Assembly: GCA_034770075.1 (NCBI GenBank)
Contig: CM068378.1
Span: 48,016,508 to 48,080,507 of the forward strand
Reading direction: 5' to 3'
Length of the DNA stretch: 64,000 nucleotides
From: Aralia elata
Lineage: Eukaryota; Streptophyta; Magnoliopsida; Apiales; Araliaceae
Under the pieces are notes generated by a model, which saw only the letters and a list, made by a program, of their open reading frames with translations, did not search any database and was not told where the DNA came from. A program made the position numbers and the translations under genes. Position 1 is the first letter of the stretch. Every line of letters starts with the position of its first letter. This document shows, one piece after another, positions 10,573 to 22,437 of the stretch.

Positions 10573-11683
10573 TCGTGTAATTATAAATAAACAATGCTAT
10601 CTAAGAAAAATTAAATATAAACTTTTGAATAATCTTTGATAGAGTATACTATTAGTAATATAATTTTAGAAATAAAACACTAAAAAATATTAATAACATT
10701 TTATAGTACATAAAATAATAAATGATTGCAACAACATTCGTTAAATTGATTATTGACCATTTTATTAAAGAAAAATCAAAAACAATTTGTACATAACAAA
10801 AATTGTTTACAATAGTAAACAAGATGGATATTGAATATAATTTTTAATTGTATATGAGAGTATGTAAGTAAAAATATCATTCAATATTACTTCTTATTCA
10901 TTCAGTCATAATTTTTTAAATCAATCGTTCAGATACAATCAAACGCATTCAAAATTTAAAAATTATTAAACAACCAGTTTGAATAACTTATTTAATTAAA
11001 TTGAGACTCATTTAAACTTAAACAAACAGCCCTAAATGAATGAATGAAAGAGAGTGTACGAGGAGAGAGAATATATATTACTTTTGCATGACTCTTAAAG
11101 TTGATTCGTCCGTTTTGGTCTTCCTCAAGTCTTTTCCATTGCTTTTCACTTCCTTCGTTGATAAGGAAGAAGAAAGTCAAATTGTTTGGTTTATAATGAC
11201 TCCGTATTTTATGTGATCGGAGAGTATTGAATGACAAAATGATTACTTAGGTCATGTTTGTTTATTAGGATAATACTTGGGATTGGACTAGTAATCCTTA
11301 ATCTCTTGTTTGTTTTTTAAATTAGACTTGGGATTATTAATCCCGGGATAACAAAATGACTTGGAAGGAGGGATTATTTAATACTATGTCTAACTAGGTA
11401 TTATAATCCTTACCATTTGGGACTACAAATTTGTGGACTAAATTAGCCTTTAACTTTGTTTACATCACACAAAGCTGGTAATACATGATAAAACATTAAT
11501 CATGTACTACGTACTGTATGTACGTAACTTTTTTTAATACCTTTTTTTTAGTGCTAATTAAATATACTTATTAAATAATAATAATACATGCAACACTTTT
11601 TTTCATACAATACGTTATATATATACATAATAATACATACAACACCTTTTTTTTGCATACAGTACGTTACATACATAATAATA
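10573..11683. other. Spacer between Helitron copies, no gene recognised
   Basis: AT-rich DNA. A stretch near 11255-11480 with TTGGGATTRNTAATCC motifs looks element-like but I could not define both ends. At 11486-11513 lies a sequence (TGATAAAACATTAATC and onwards) that also follows the 3' end of Helitron copy B at 14295. An 81-codon minus-strand frame at 10992-11237 has no recognisable similarity. Confidence 0.4.
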
Positions 11684-12069
11684 CATACATCACCTTTTTG
11701 TGTTCCGTCTTTTGTAAAGTTAACTAATTATACATGGTTATGATGATGTTTTAGTGGTTTGGATATGTATTGATAATTGTAAGTTTTGTAGACGGGTTTA
11801 GATTTTTCTGGATATCTATTTTTAAAGGAAACTCTGCCGAAATTTCTTGAAATTAGTAGTGACTAGCTTGATGTTTTAGTGGTTGGATATGTGTTGATGA
11901 TTGAGTGTGTATTAATTATTGTGGTGGTATGGTGAATTATGATAATTGTTATGTCTGATTGTAAGTTATTTTAGATTGTAAAGAGTTTTTAAGTAATGTA
12001 GTACTTTTCGAATTTTAATCTAATTTTTCGTTACACCGTGCCTTCAGGCACGGGCAATTACGCTTCTCC
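11684..12069 (+). mobile_element. 3' fragment of the Helitron-like family (copy C)
   Basis: It matches the last part of copies A and B from TTTTTGTGTTCCGTC to the terminal hairpin CGTGCC-TTCA-GGCACG and the end ...CTTCTCC, followed by a host T. It lacks the 5' part and shows the uninterrupted TTGAT site where copy A carries the solo LTR. Confidence 0.72.
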
Positions 12070-12388
12070 TCGTAATTAAATAATATGGAACGCACACAGT
12101 ATGTTTTAAAATTAATATAAATTCGTATAAATTTAACGAGCATTTTAGTTAACAAACTTTTTAATTAATTTATAATTTTTTTATTTTAAAATTCAACTTA
12201 TTTTGTTCATCTTAAAATTTTGAAATTATGAATATTAATCAAAAAAAATTAAAGAGACATTTTTAATTTTAGAGTGAAAGGAGTATTAAAATGCCACTAT
12301 TATAAACTAAAAGTTTCTAGCGCCGGCTTAGATATGTATTTTCACAATTTTCTTCTGTAGCATTCAAATGTATCTCTGACTTTTTAAA
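12070..12388. other. Spacer between Helitron copies C and B
   Basis: About 320 bases of AT-rich DNA without recognised features. Confidence 0.5.
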
Positions 12389-14294
12389 TCTATATAATAA
12401 AACACAACTCAATTTGAATTCTATAATTTGACAAAGCACAACAACGGTTGAGATTCATTCTAACTTTAATTCAATGACCCAAATTCATTCCTTACTAAAT
12501 TTTCCCCCCAAAACTCCCTCAAGCCTTTTCTCCCCCAAAACTCTCTCAAGTTTCTCATTGAAATGCACATCTATAATAAATGCACATGTACTATCCAATT
12601 AGTATTACATTTGATTTATTTATTTTTAATTTTTTTTAAAAATTATTTATCTTCAAAATTATATATGTTAAAAAACGGATGGGTTTCTACTACCCCTTAA
12701 TTAACCTAAAAAACTTTATCTTAATTAACCGAGATATGAAACCCATAAACCTAAAAAAAAAAAAATTATGTACAAAATTGATAAATGATCTATCCGAAAA
12801 TGTTGCATCTGTATTGACAAAAATTGCATATGTGTTACCATTTTCAATTGATTTGGGCGGAAAAGCACAAAGACAGTTTAGATTCATTCTAATTTTAATC
12901 TATATTAATAAGATAATAATAATAATAATAATAATACCGACAATAATAATAATAATAATACCGATAATAATAATAATGCCGATAATAATAATAATACTGA
13001 TAATAATAATACCGATAATAATAATAATAATACCGATAATAATAATAATACATATAATTATAATTTTTATATTTTAAAATAACTTTAATAATAATAATAA
13101 TATTTTTATTTTTCGAATTTTAATTTAATTGTTAGAATCATCCAATTTTGTGCATGATCGTGTCCATGAATTTCATTATAATAAGCTTTTCCAATACTAA
13201 AAGTTGTACATTCAACTAATGATCATTAAAACAAGCTTATGTACTTTTCAAAAGAAAAAAAAGAAGCTAACATTGTTGAATTGTTGTTTGCTATGGAATC
13301 ATCTTGATGTTTTTCTGCATATTGAATTTCCTCATTGTGCTTTTGTATGATATTTGGTACTAATTATATATCATCTAGAATGGTATAATGATGCTCATGT
13401 GTAAATTTTCATATTGTCATTTAAATGTGTTGAACTTTGGTCAAGTCTGGAGTCTACGTTGTGACTATTTAAAAATTTGTTTTTGATCCTATAATTTGTT
13501 TATATTTGATTTGAAATAATGGAATATGGTAATGACCATACAAGTGATACAAAATCTGAACGATGAAGAAAATTACTCAATTTATAAACTAGGGAGTTGC
13601 CCTTTTGTTGACGAGGCTTATGATTGTCAAATCAATGAAAGAAAAGATTCTCTGTATACGAATTGTCGATGGAAGCCGGATGAATATGATATTCCTAGGT
13701 TAGTGCTCTTCGATCCCATATTTAATAACGTGATAAAGATTTGCTTTCTTTATATTTATTTCCCTATCGAATGTTATGAGAGTACACTAATGTATGGAAT
13801 TATCTGAATGATTTTCTGCACATTGAATTTCCTCATTGTACTTTTATATGAGGCCGGATGAATGTGATATTCTTAGGGTCATGTAGGTATCACTATATTT
13901 TTTGTGTTTCGTCTTTTGTAAAGTTAACTAATTATATATGGTTATAATGATTTTGGGTATGGAATGATGGTTGTTTTGATGGTTTGAATATGTATTGATG
14001 ATTGTAAGTTTTGTAGACAGGTTTAGATTTTTCTGGATATCTATTTTTAAAGGAAACTCTGCCGAAATTTCTTGAAATTAGTAGCGACTAGCTTTATGTT
14101 TCGGTGGTTAAATATGTGTTGATGATTGAGTATGTATTAATTATTGTGGTGGTATGATGAATTATGATAATTGTTATGTCTGATTATAAGTTATTTTAAG
14201 TTGCAAAAAGTCTTTAGGTAATGTAGTACTTTTCGAATTTTAATCTAATTTTTCGTTACGTCGTGCCTTCAGGCACGAGCAATTACGCTTCTCC
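12389..14294 (+). mobile_element. Helitron-like element, copy B
   Basis: It has the same 5' end (A, then TCTATATAATAAAAC) and 3' end (hairpin, then CTTCTCC before a host T) as copy A. In between are a shorter AAT microsatellite, the TBL exon, and the shared 3' region with the uninterrupted counterpart of the TTGAT site (here TTTAT). It is about 1.9 kb and has no helicase ORF. One base of the terminal hairpin region differs (GGCACGAGC for GGCACGGGC). Confidence 0.72.
13562..13696 (+). pseudogene. Captured TBL / PMR5N-domain exon (copy B)
   Basis: Same exon as at 6682-6816 with a few changes (for example VDEAYDCQ for VDKAYDCQ and PDEYDIPR for PDECDIPG; the second loses a conserved cysteine). 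It ends at a GTTAGT donor. Presence in both full-length copies shows capture came before amplification. Confidence 0.75.
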
Positions 14295-14378
14295 TGATAA
14301 AACATTAATCATGTACTACGTAGCACTTAAAAAAGGTACATGATTAATGTTTTATCAGGAGAAGCGTAATTGCCCGTG
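14274..14378. repeat. 43-bp inverted repeat at the 3' end of Helitron copy B
   Basis: Bases 14274-14316 and 14336-14378 are reverse complements apart from one position, with a 19-base spacer. The left arm includes the Helitron terminus plus 22 bases of its flank. The right arm returns both in reverse and keeps the GGGC version seen in copies A and C. Confidence 0.88.
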
Positions 14379-15232
14379 TTTTATCTGGGCTAGCTCTCTC
14401 ACTCTTATTTCACCAGCCGCAGAGTAAAGAGAGGAAAAAATGACCTGCCTGACTGTTCTTTCCCCTCACTAGATCGCCCGCGGTACCCTTAGATCGGCGG
14501 CATCTCAAGGTCGGCTGCACCTCTCTTTCCCCTCACTCAGATCAGCCCTCTCATACTTCTTTCCCCTCTCTCTCAACTCCCTCTAACCCTAGCAATAATG
14601 GCGACATAGAGGCGCCGTGGCGACATAAGTAGTGGCGGCATAGTGGCAGCGACCTGCTCTCTCCTTCTCCTTCTCCTTTAACTTCTCCATTATTTTCCAA
14701 TTGAAGGTTTTAATTTCCTCCCTTGTTAATTTCCCCTAAAACTTAGGTTTTAATTTTTCATGCTAATTTTTGTTATTTAGAGTCAATTTCTGTTGCAATT
14801 GGAATGATTTTATTGTTAATTTGTTAATTAGTTCAATTCAGTTTTGTTATTTGATTAGTTCTGTGAATTTTGGTTATTTGATTGCATGGCATCTATTCAG
14901 TTTCCCTTATGTATATAAGATGCACACTATCTGTTTGGAGAAATGTCACAAAGAAATAGATTAATTTATGTGTAAATTTGTTTTAAAATTTAATGCATAA
15001 CTAATCTTTCTATCTCACTTCTACAGTTCTACTCTGTTTTTGCAGTTGACTTGAGAACCCTCTCTTTTGAATGTGTTCTGATATACATTTATATATGTCT
15101 GTATCTTATATGGAATTTTTGAGGCTGAAATTATTTTTGTTACATATGTTGGGAGCACATAGACATGAAACTCTTGTTTTCTAATATACAGAGAAGTACA
15201 TGATGTAATTGCAGATTACATAATTAGCACTG

Positions 15233-15277
<45 letters not shown>

Positions 15278-15484
15278 TAGATAGATAGAGAGAGAGAGAT
15301 ATGGGCAATGATCCATAGCATGTATTTGCTATGGATTAAAAATGGGCAAATAGCATCTCTAGCGTTCGTTAGTATGATCAACGGCTGGGATTTTAAAAAA
15401 GACAGCGGCGTCCGCTAGTTATTCTAGCAGACGGGATTAAGAATTTTTTTTTGGCCAATCATGCCCCCAATTACGAGCGTCAAC
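14379..15484. other. Mixed spacer upstream of the ALA fragment
   Basis: 14380-14700 is C/T-rich with TCTC tracts and looks like 5' untranslated or promoter-type sequence, but no gene start is recognised. A compound (AT)n-(GATA)n-(GA)n microsatellite occupies 15233-15300. Near 15410 GTCCGCTAG-TTATT-CTAGCAGAC could form a small imperfect hairpin. Confidence 0.4.
15233..15300 (+). repeat. Compound (AT)n-(GATA)n-(GA)n microsatellite
   Basis: About 42 bases of AT followed by GATA and GA units. Confidence 0.9.
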
Positions 15485-16112
15485 GAATACACCAGCATTG
15501 GAACGTACATCCAATCTTAATGAGGAACTTGGACAGGTAATAAATTGCTTGTTTAACTATTCAATGAGGAGCAACAATTGTTACTTCTTCTCTCTTCGTC
15601 CTCTGGTTCTTTGATTATGTTTGGGATTATATAGAAACTTAAATTGCTGTGGATAACCATGGCAATCTTATTTTACAGATACAAACATTCAAAATCCTAA
15701 TTCTTTCATCTTTACTATACATTTATGATACTCCGTCTCAACGATTGCTATTAAAGCACAAGAAAATTGCTTGTTTTGCCAGGTGGAATACATATTCTCT
15801 GATTAAACGGGAACACTAACGAGAAATATGATGGAGTTCTTTAAGTGTTCTATTGGAGGGGAGTCTTATGGAACTGGTGTCACTGAAATTGAGATGGGAG
15901 GAGCACAGCGGAATGGTGTAAATGTTGAGGAGGTATAACAGGCTGTTTAAGTGGAAATCAGAATTCATTTTTTGATATGTAATTGAGTAAACTTAACGTC
16001 ACCACAGGGTCAGAAATCGTCAAGTGCAATACGTGACAAGGGTTTCAATTTTGATGATGCAAGGCTTATGCGAGGTGCTTGGAGGAATGAACCTAATCCT
16101 GATGCTTGCAAG
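15485..16112 (+). pseudogene. Partial P4-ATPase (ALA phospholipid flippase), three exons
   Basis: Three exons with intact splice borders match the catalytic region of plant aminophospholipid ATPases. Exon about 15485-15536 encodes TPALERTSNLNEELGQ and ends at a GT donor. Exon 15783-15932 (50 codons) encodes VEYIFSD, a stop, then TGTLTRNMMEFFKCSIGGES and YGTGVTEIE. Exon 16008-16112 (35 codons) encodes AIRDKGFNFDDARLMRGAWR and NEPNPDACK. The stop (TAA, 15804-15806) replaces the lysine of the DKTGT phosphorylation motif, so no active pump could be made. Upstream and downstream exons, with the nucleotide-binding and membrane parts, are missing. Retained introns show a genomic rather than mRNA-derived copy. 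Confidence 0.82.
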
Positions 16113-17091
16113 GTAGTTTACTTTGATATTTTTGGATAATGGGCATTGAGTGACATCAAATTGTAAAAGAGCTTTTACATGTCAATATGTGATAAAAGCA
16201 TTATTTTGTAAGATTGTATACCCTGTTCATATACTCCACATATTTTTGACCTAGGACTTAGGAGCATCATATTTTACACTCATATTTGATTACGTTTTTT
16301 TTATATCCTATTTTTCAGCAGTGTCATCGGTCAATAGTCTTTTTATTTGTTTTTATTTTTTTAACTTTTAGCATCATATGATGTTAATATAATTTTTTTT
16401 TATAACGTAGTCAAGCATTATTTGTAATGTTTTGACTTTTGAGTACCTGTTCAGCTTCAATGTTCTTATGAATCTAATCCCCAAGAAAATTGAATTTTTA
16501 TACTTTAAAAAAATAATATAGTACATGGAGATTACCCCGTACTTTTATTTTATTTTATAAATTAGTACTATAATTCTTGAATTCTTTATTTGGTATTTCA
16601 AAATCATGGTAGCTGTTTGTTGTACTCTGTTGAAGAAGTTGATGCGTCCTTAGTTAATTGTGCACCTTGGTTAGCTAGAGGCCTACGTTCGATATGGTGA
16701 TCGGATAGTGCATCTATTCAGTATATTTCTATTTTTAACCATGTCATTTTTGGAGAAAGATTTGTTGTTTGTGTATTAAAGAATTGTGTTATCTCCACTC
16801 GTAAAAGCACTATTGAGTCTAGCAGGAGAGTGACAACTACTCTGCAATAATTAGTGTTTTCTGAAAACAGTTTACACAGGATAGGTCTTGACAATCAGTG
16901 TAATGCACCCTACATTGGTAAAGCAGTGGATGGTGCATAGAACTGTTCGCATGATCCTTATTCATTGTCTAATAGATCACTGTTGCTTCTATTTAATAAA
17001 GGAATATGTCAATCTGTATGAAAATCATTGCAATACAACATGATGTCTATGAAATGAGGACCAGAGGCTCCTTTTCTTGTGCACAATGCTC
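16113..17091. other. Non-coding DNA between the ALA and kinase fragments
   Basis: No exon of either neighbouring gene family is visible. It may be intron sequence of one or both source genes. AT-rich. Confidence 0.4.
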
Positions 17092-17373
17092 AAGCCTTCC
17101 CTTGTTGATCTTCAAGGAACACCAGTGTCGGATAACATCACCTGGGAAGCGGTTCTTGTTAATAAGGCTACCGATTCTAAGTTGTTACATCTCGAACAGA
17201 AGGCCTTGGAGATGGCTGTCAAGTTGAAGTCAGAATCTCTAAATGATGTAGGTAGTGATTTGGTATAGACGCTTGCTGCTTTGGTTTCTGATCACATGGG
17301 GGGCCCAGTTGGGGATCCTGACAACTTGTTGATGGCATGGAGAAGTCATAGTTCATGGTTTCTAAGCATTTAG
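17092..17373 (+). pseudogene. Fragment of an EDR1/CTR1-like protein kinase gene (N-terminal EDR1 domain)
   Basis: One frame reads PSLVDLQGTPVSDNITWEAV, LVNKATDSKLLHLEQKALEM and AVKLKSESL. After an in-frame TAG (17266-17268) it continues TLAALVSDHMGGPVGDPDNL and LMAWRS to a TAG at 17371-17373. This wording belongs to the EDR1 domain found before the kinase domain of Raf-like MAP3Ks. The TAG stands where relatives have glutamine, a single C-to-T change. The kinase domain is absent. It lies in the same orientation as the ALA fragment 1 kb upstream, an unrelated gene, which suggests assembly by a capturing element or a larger rearrangement. Confidence 0.75.
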
Positions 17374-17594
17374 GTGTTCAATTTTTAAAGTAGAGTAAAC
17401 CTAATGTAGAATAGAGGTTTATACTAGCATTTGTTTCTGTTTTGAGGGGCATGATGCTTGACCATAGTGCTATTGGTTGGCATATTTTTAGATAAGTTGC
17501 TATTGATTGAAAAACTTAATTATACTCATATTTTTAGGGGTTAATTAACATCTTAATTTGCTATGGTGATTCACTTCTAGTAGTTGGTTTTGAC

Positions 17595-18860
17595 CAATGT
17601 TCGAAAAAGCTAAAAGCGGTACGACGCGTTTTTCTCCGGACGAGGCGATGCATAAGCCTCGAGGCGGAGCGAGACGTAAGCCTCGATTAGAAAACCTAAA
17701 AGTCCCCAAAAAATTATAAAAAATGCTAATAAAATCATAAAATAATCCATCATTATAATCAAGGTCATAAAAGACATAAATAACCAACGTCACCTTAATG
17801 TATCATTACAAAACATCAAAACAACATAATATCGCTTTGCATGTGAACTTACCGTAAAGATATAATAGGAATTTATCAATTTTTTTAGATAGATAAAAAG
17901 GAAAAAAAATTAAAAAGATGAAATTGTAATAAAAAAACCAAACATGCAAGAGCAAAAGCGGAAGAAAAATTATGACAGCCTCAAGGAAAGCAGTTATTTT
18001 TCTTGCTCTCCCTTTATAAAATAGATAGATAAAATAGATATCAAACTAATCTCAACTTATTATTTTAAGGGCGAACATGAAACAAAATTATATTCTTAAT
18101 GCTCACAAAATTTTTAAATGAGAATTTTTTCTGCACCAGAAAGAAGTAGCTAAGAAAGATCATAGTAGTTCTTTTTATCATTATATTTTCACTAGAATTT
18201 TTTCAATTTTTTTTATCAGGCATGCAATTGACAAATATTTACACATTGTTTTATTTGACATAACTTGAATTGAAAATAATTAGGACATGAAGGTATGACG
18301 TACCGTATTAGCGTAGGCTACATAGCATAGATATTTTGGACTCAAAGGCATATTCGTAATATTTATGTCCAATGGACCCATTTACGATTACGACCGTGTT
18401 CCTAATTTGGACATCGGTGTACCTTCTAATAGTGGGAATTGGGAAGTTAATGAAACCTCCGACCCTCCTCTTTAAACCAACATATTCCTGCCTCTTGTCT
18501 TTGAATATCCATAATTGGTGATTACCGTGTTTCTAATGGTAGTATAACGATAGTATTTGGTGTTTTACATCTAAAATCTAAAATGTTCTGTTTATGAATT
18601 AAATAAATTGTGTTTGAAATATATTATTTATTTATGTTCAAAAAAAGTAAAATAATTCGTAGACGAATAAAAATGAGGCGTAAGCCTCAGCCAAATGAGG
18701 CGTAAGCCTTGAGGCGAAACGCATTGAGGCGGAAGCCTCAACCAAATGAGGCGTAAGCCTCTGTATTTCCCCGTGAGGCGTAAGCCTCGCCACAACACCC
18801 TACCGCCTTGCTACGAGGCGGGCCTCGAGGCGTAAGCCTCAAACACAATTTCGAACATTG
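17595..18860 (+). mobile_element. Non-autonomous hAT-like element, member 1
   Basis: It begins CAATGTTCGAAA and ends TTTCGAACATTG, a perfect 12-base terminal inverted repeat, and is flanked by GTTTTGAC at 17587-17594 and 18861-18868. An 8-bp duplication with CAATG-type ends fits hAT. Both end regions carry many copies of GAGGCGTAAGCCTC or close variants, themselves small hairpins, in the position of subterminal transposase-binding repeats. No transposase frame is present in the 1266 bp. Confidence 0.85.
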
Positions 18861-18868
18861 GTTTTGAC

Positions 18869-19637
18869 TTTTACTGTGTTAAAAGATTCATCCATATGCA
18901 TGTGAGATCCTCTTGCACCCTGACTCTTTCCCAGAACTTTAACGAGAAGCCTTCTAAATTCCAATTGAGTTTAAAATTTCCGCTCCTTTGCCTTAAAATA
19001 ATGTAAAATTCTGGTGTCCTACTAATCGTTTAAGAATCTGACTAGTTAGTTGTTCCTTCAGCTTTATGCATACTCTTTTCCACTGCACCAACTACACAGT
19101 GATAATTGTGCTATTTACTGCACATTTCAAATTTCAATCATATCGAAAGTACTCGCTATATTCTTTGAAGCATTGACCAAGAATAGGTGCCAATAGATAT
19201 ACAGACTACTGATTGTGCTTGTTGTTAGTCTTTGCCTTTATGTATTGTTGCAGTCCTTAAAAGATTCGTGGGAAAGTAAATTCGTGGAAGAGGAGAATTT
19301 TTAAAATTGGATTTATCTCAAGGTGGAGTCTACATGGAGTCATTTGATACTTTATTTTTTTTATCTATTAGAGTGTTGTTTTTGTCTCTATTTCTAAATG
19401 ATGGTACAAAATATTATGTCTTTCCTCATTCCGAACTCCGAAGTTTGTACATCTTGAATAGTTGCTGGAAACTGCTGATGTTTCACTCTTGCTACTGATG
19501 TTTCACTCTTATTCTCCTCTAATCAATTCAAAGTTCCTTTGGATAGACCATCAGTCCGTGACAAATACTTTGAAGTGTAAGCTATATGGTATCTTGCCTT
19601 GCCTCCCATCACTTACTAGACCACCCTTTTCTTTTTG
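18869..19637. other. Spacer between the hAT element and the tandem array
   Basis: No gene or element end recognised. Short open frames at about 19307-19498 have no recognisable similarity. Confidence 0.4.
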
Positions 19638-22437
19638 ATCGGCTGTGTTATTTAAATATTTCTTGGGAAAGTACGAAACAGTGAGAAGTATGGTCTTATT
19701 TCTTGCAAACTCTTCTATACATTTACTGATGAAATCTTCTTCTTTGCTTCGTGTGTATCTTACATCGTCAGTCCATTACTTATTGGTATTAACTCTTCAA
19801 ACGACATCTTTAGACATATACTACCTCTATAAAATGTCATGGTCAGAATGTTTTGATTACATGTCTCAGTCTAGTTCTCTATCACACTCTGCATATCTGT
19901 CAGAGTTCTAGTCTTCTCTAAAATGGATCCTATCTATTCCTTAAAACGAAAGAAACTTCCATAGGACAGTGGCACAAGTATATATACTGACAAAATATTG
20001 GGCAGTGGTATACATGCATTGGATAGTGGTACACACACTGGATAGTATTAACAGTATATACACTGTAACCCTGCATGTGATATATATATGATGTATATTG
20101 CTCGTATAATATAGCCGGAGAGTGTATACTGATGATGCAGGACAGTATATACTGAAAATGCTATACTATTTACAGCAATAGATGCAATGATCTATTAACT
20201 GCCATATGATGTATGTGAATGAATGAATACTGCTGGAATTTGTGATTTTTTTTACATACTATGCCTAAACTGAGGGGGAGCCTTAATGGGAAATATTTTT
20301 AGTTATTGTCATCATCAAAAAGGGGGAGATTAATAGGTCTCCAACTTTTAGGAAATATTTTGATGATAACAATAATTGTGTGTTATAATATTGTGTTATT
20401 TAAATATTTCTTGGAAAAGTACGAAACAGTGAGAAGTATGGTCTTATTTCTTGCAAACTTTTCTATACATTTACTGATGAAATCTTCTTCTTTGCTTCGT
20501 GTGTATCTTACATCGTTTGTCCTTCATTATTTCTTGGTATTAACTCTTCAAACGACATCTTTAGACATATACTACCTTTATAAAATGTCATGGCCAAAAT
20601 GTTTTGATTACATGTCTAAGTCAAGTTCTCTATCACACTCTGCATATCTGTCTGAGTTCCATTCTTCTCTAAAATGGATCCTATCTATTCCTCAAAACGA
20701 AAGAAACTTCCATAGGATAGTGGCACAAATATATATACTGGCAAAATACTGGGCAGTGGTATACATGCACTGGATAGTGGTATACACACACTGGATAGTA
20801 TTAACATTATATACACTATAACCCTGCATGTGATATATATATGATGTATATTGCTCGTATAATATAGCCGGACAGTGTATACTGATGATGCAGGACGGTA
20901 TACATTGATGATGCTAGACAGGACAGTGTATACTGATGATGCAGGACATTATATACTGAAAATGTTTTACTATTTACAGTAATAGATGCAATGATCTATT
21001 AACTGCCATATGATGTATGTGAATGAATGAATACTGCTGGAATTTATGGTCTTATTTCTTGCAAACTCTTCTATGTATTTACTGATGAAATCTTCTTCTT
21101 TGCTTCGTGTGTGTCTTACATTGTCAGTCCTTCATTACTTCTTGGTATTTACTCTTCAAACGACATCTATAGACATATACTACCTCTATAAAATGTCTTG
21201 GCCAGAATGTTTTGATTACATGTCTAAGTCAAGTTCTCTATCACACTCTGCATATCTGTCTGAGTTCCATTCTTCTCTAAAATGGATCCTATCTATTCCT
21301 CAAAATGAAAGAAACTTCCATAGGACAGTGGCACAAATATATATACTGACAAAATACTGGGCAGTGGTATACATGCACTGGATAGTGGTATACACGCACT
21401 GGATAGTATTAACAGTATATACACTATAACCCTGCATGTGATATATATATGATGTATATTGCTCGTATAATATAGCCGGACAGTGTATACTGATGATGCA
21501 GGACGGTATACATTGATGATGCTAGACAGGACAGTGTATACTGATGATGCAGGACAATATATACTGAAAATGCTATACTATTTACCGCAGTAGATGCAAT
21601 GATCTAGTAACTGCCATATGATGTATGTGAATGAATGAATATTGCTAGAATTTATGTGATTTTTTTTTTACATACTATGCATAAACTGAGGGGGAGCCTT
21701 AATGGGAAATATTTTTAGTTATTGTCATCATCAAAAAGGGGGAGATTGATAGTTCTCCAACTTTTAGGAAATATTTTACTGATAACAATAATTATGTGTT
21801 ATAATACTGTGTTATTTAAATATATCGTGGGAAAGTACGAAACAGTGAGAAGTATGGTCTTATTTCTTGCAAACTCTTCTATTCATTTACTGATGAAATC
21901 TTCTCCTTTGCTTCGTGTGTGTCTTACATTGTCAGTCCTTCATTACTTCTTCGTATTAACTCTTCAAACGACATCTTTAGACATATACTACCTCTATAAA
22001 ATGTCTTGGCCAGAATGTTTTGATTACATATCTCAGTCTAGTTCTCTATCACACTCTGCATATCTGTTTGAGTTCCATTCTTCTCTAAAATAGATCTTAT
22101 CTATTCCTTAAAACGAAAGAAACTTCCATAGGACAGTGGCACAAATATATATACTGGCAAAATACTGGGCAGTGGTATACATGCACTGAACAGTGGTATA
22201 CACATACTGGATAGTATTAACAGTATATACACTGTAACCGTGCACATGATATATATATATGATGTATATTGCTCGTATAATATAGTCGGACAGTGTATAC
22301 TGATGATGGAGGTCGGTATACATTGATGATGCTAGACAGGACAGTGTATACTGATGATGCAGGACAGTATATACTGAAAATGCTATACTATTTACAGCAA
22401 TAGATGCAATGATCTATTAACTGCCATATGATGTATG

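Noticed and set aside
11255..11500. MITE-like segment with TTGGGATTANTAATCC motifs
   Set aside because: I could not find matching terminal inverted repeats or a target duplication.
14380..14700. Possible promoter and gene start with ATGGCGACATAG
   Set aside because: The frame stops after three codons and no downstream exon with matching similarity is visible.
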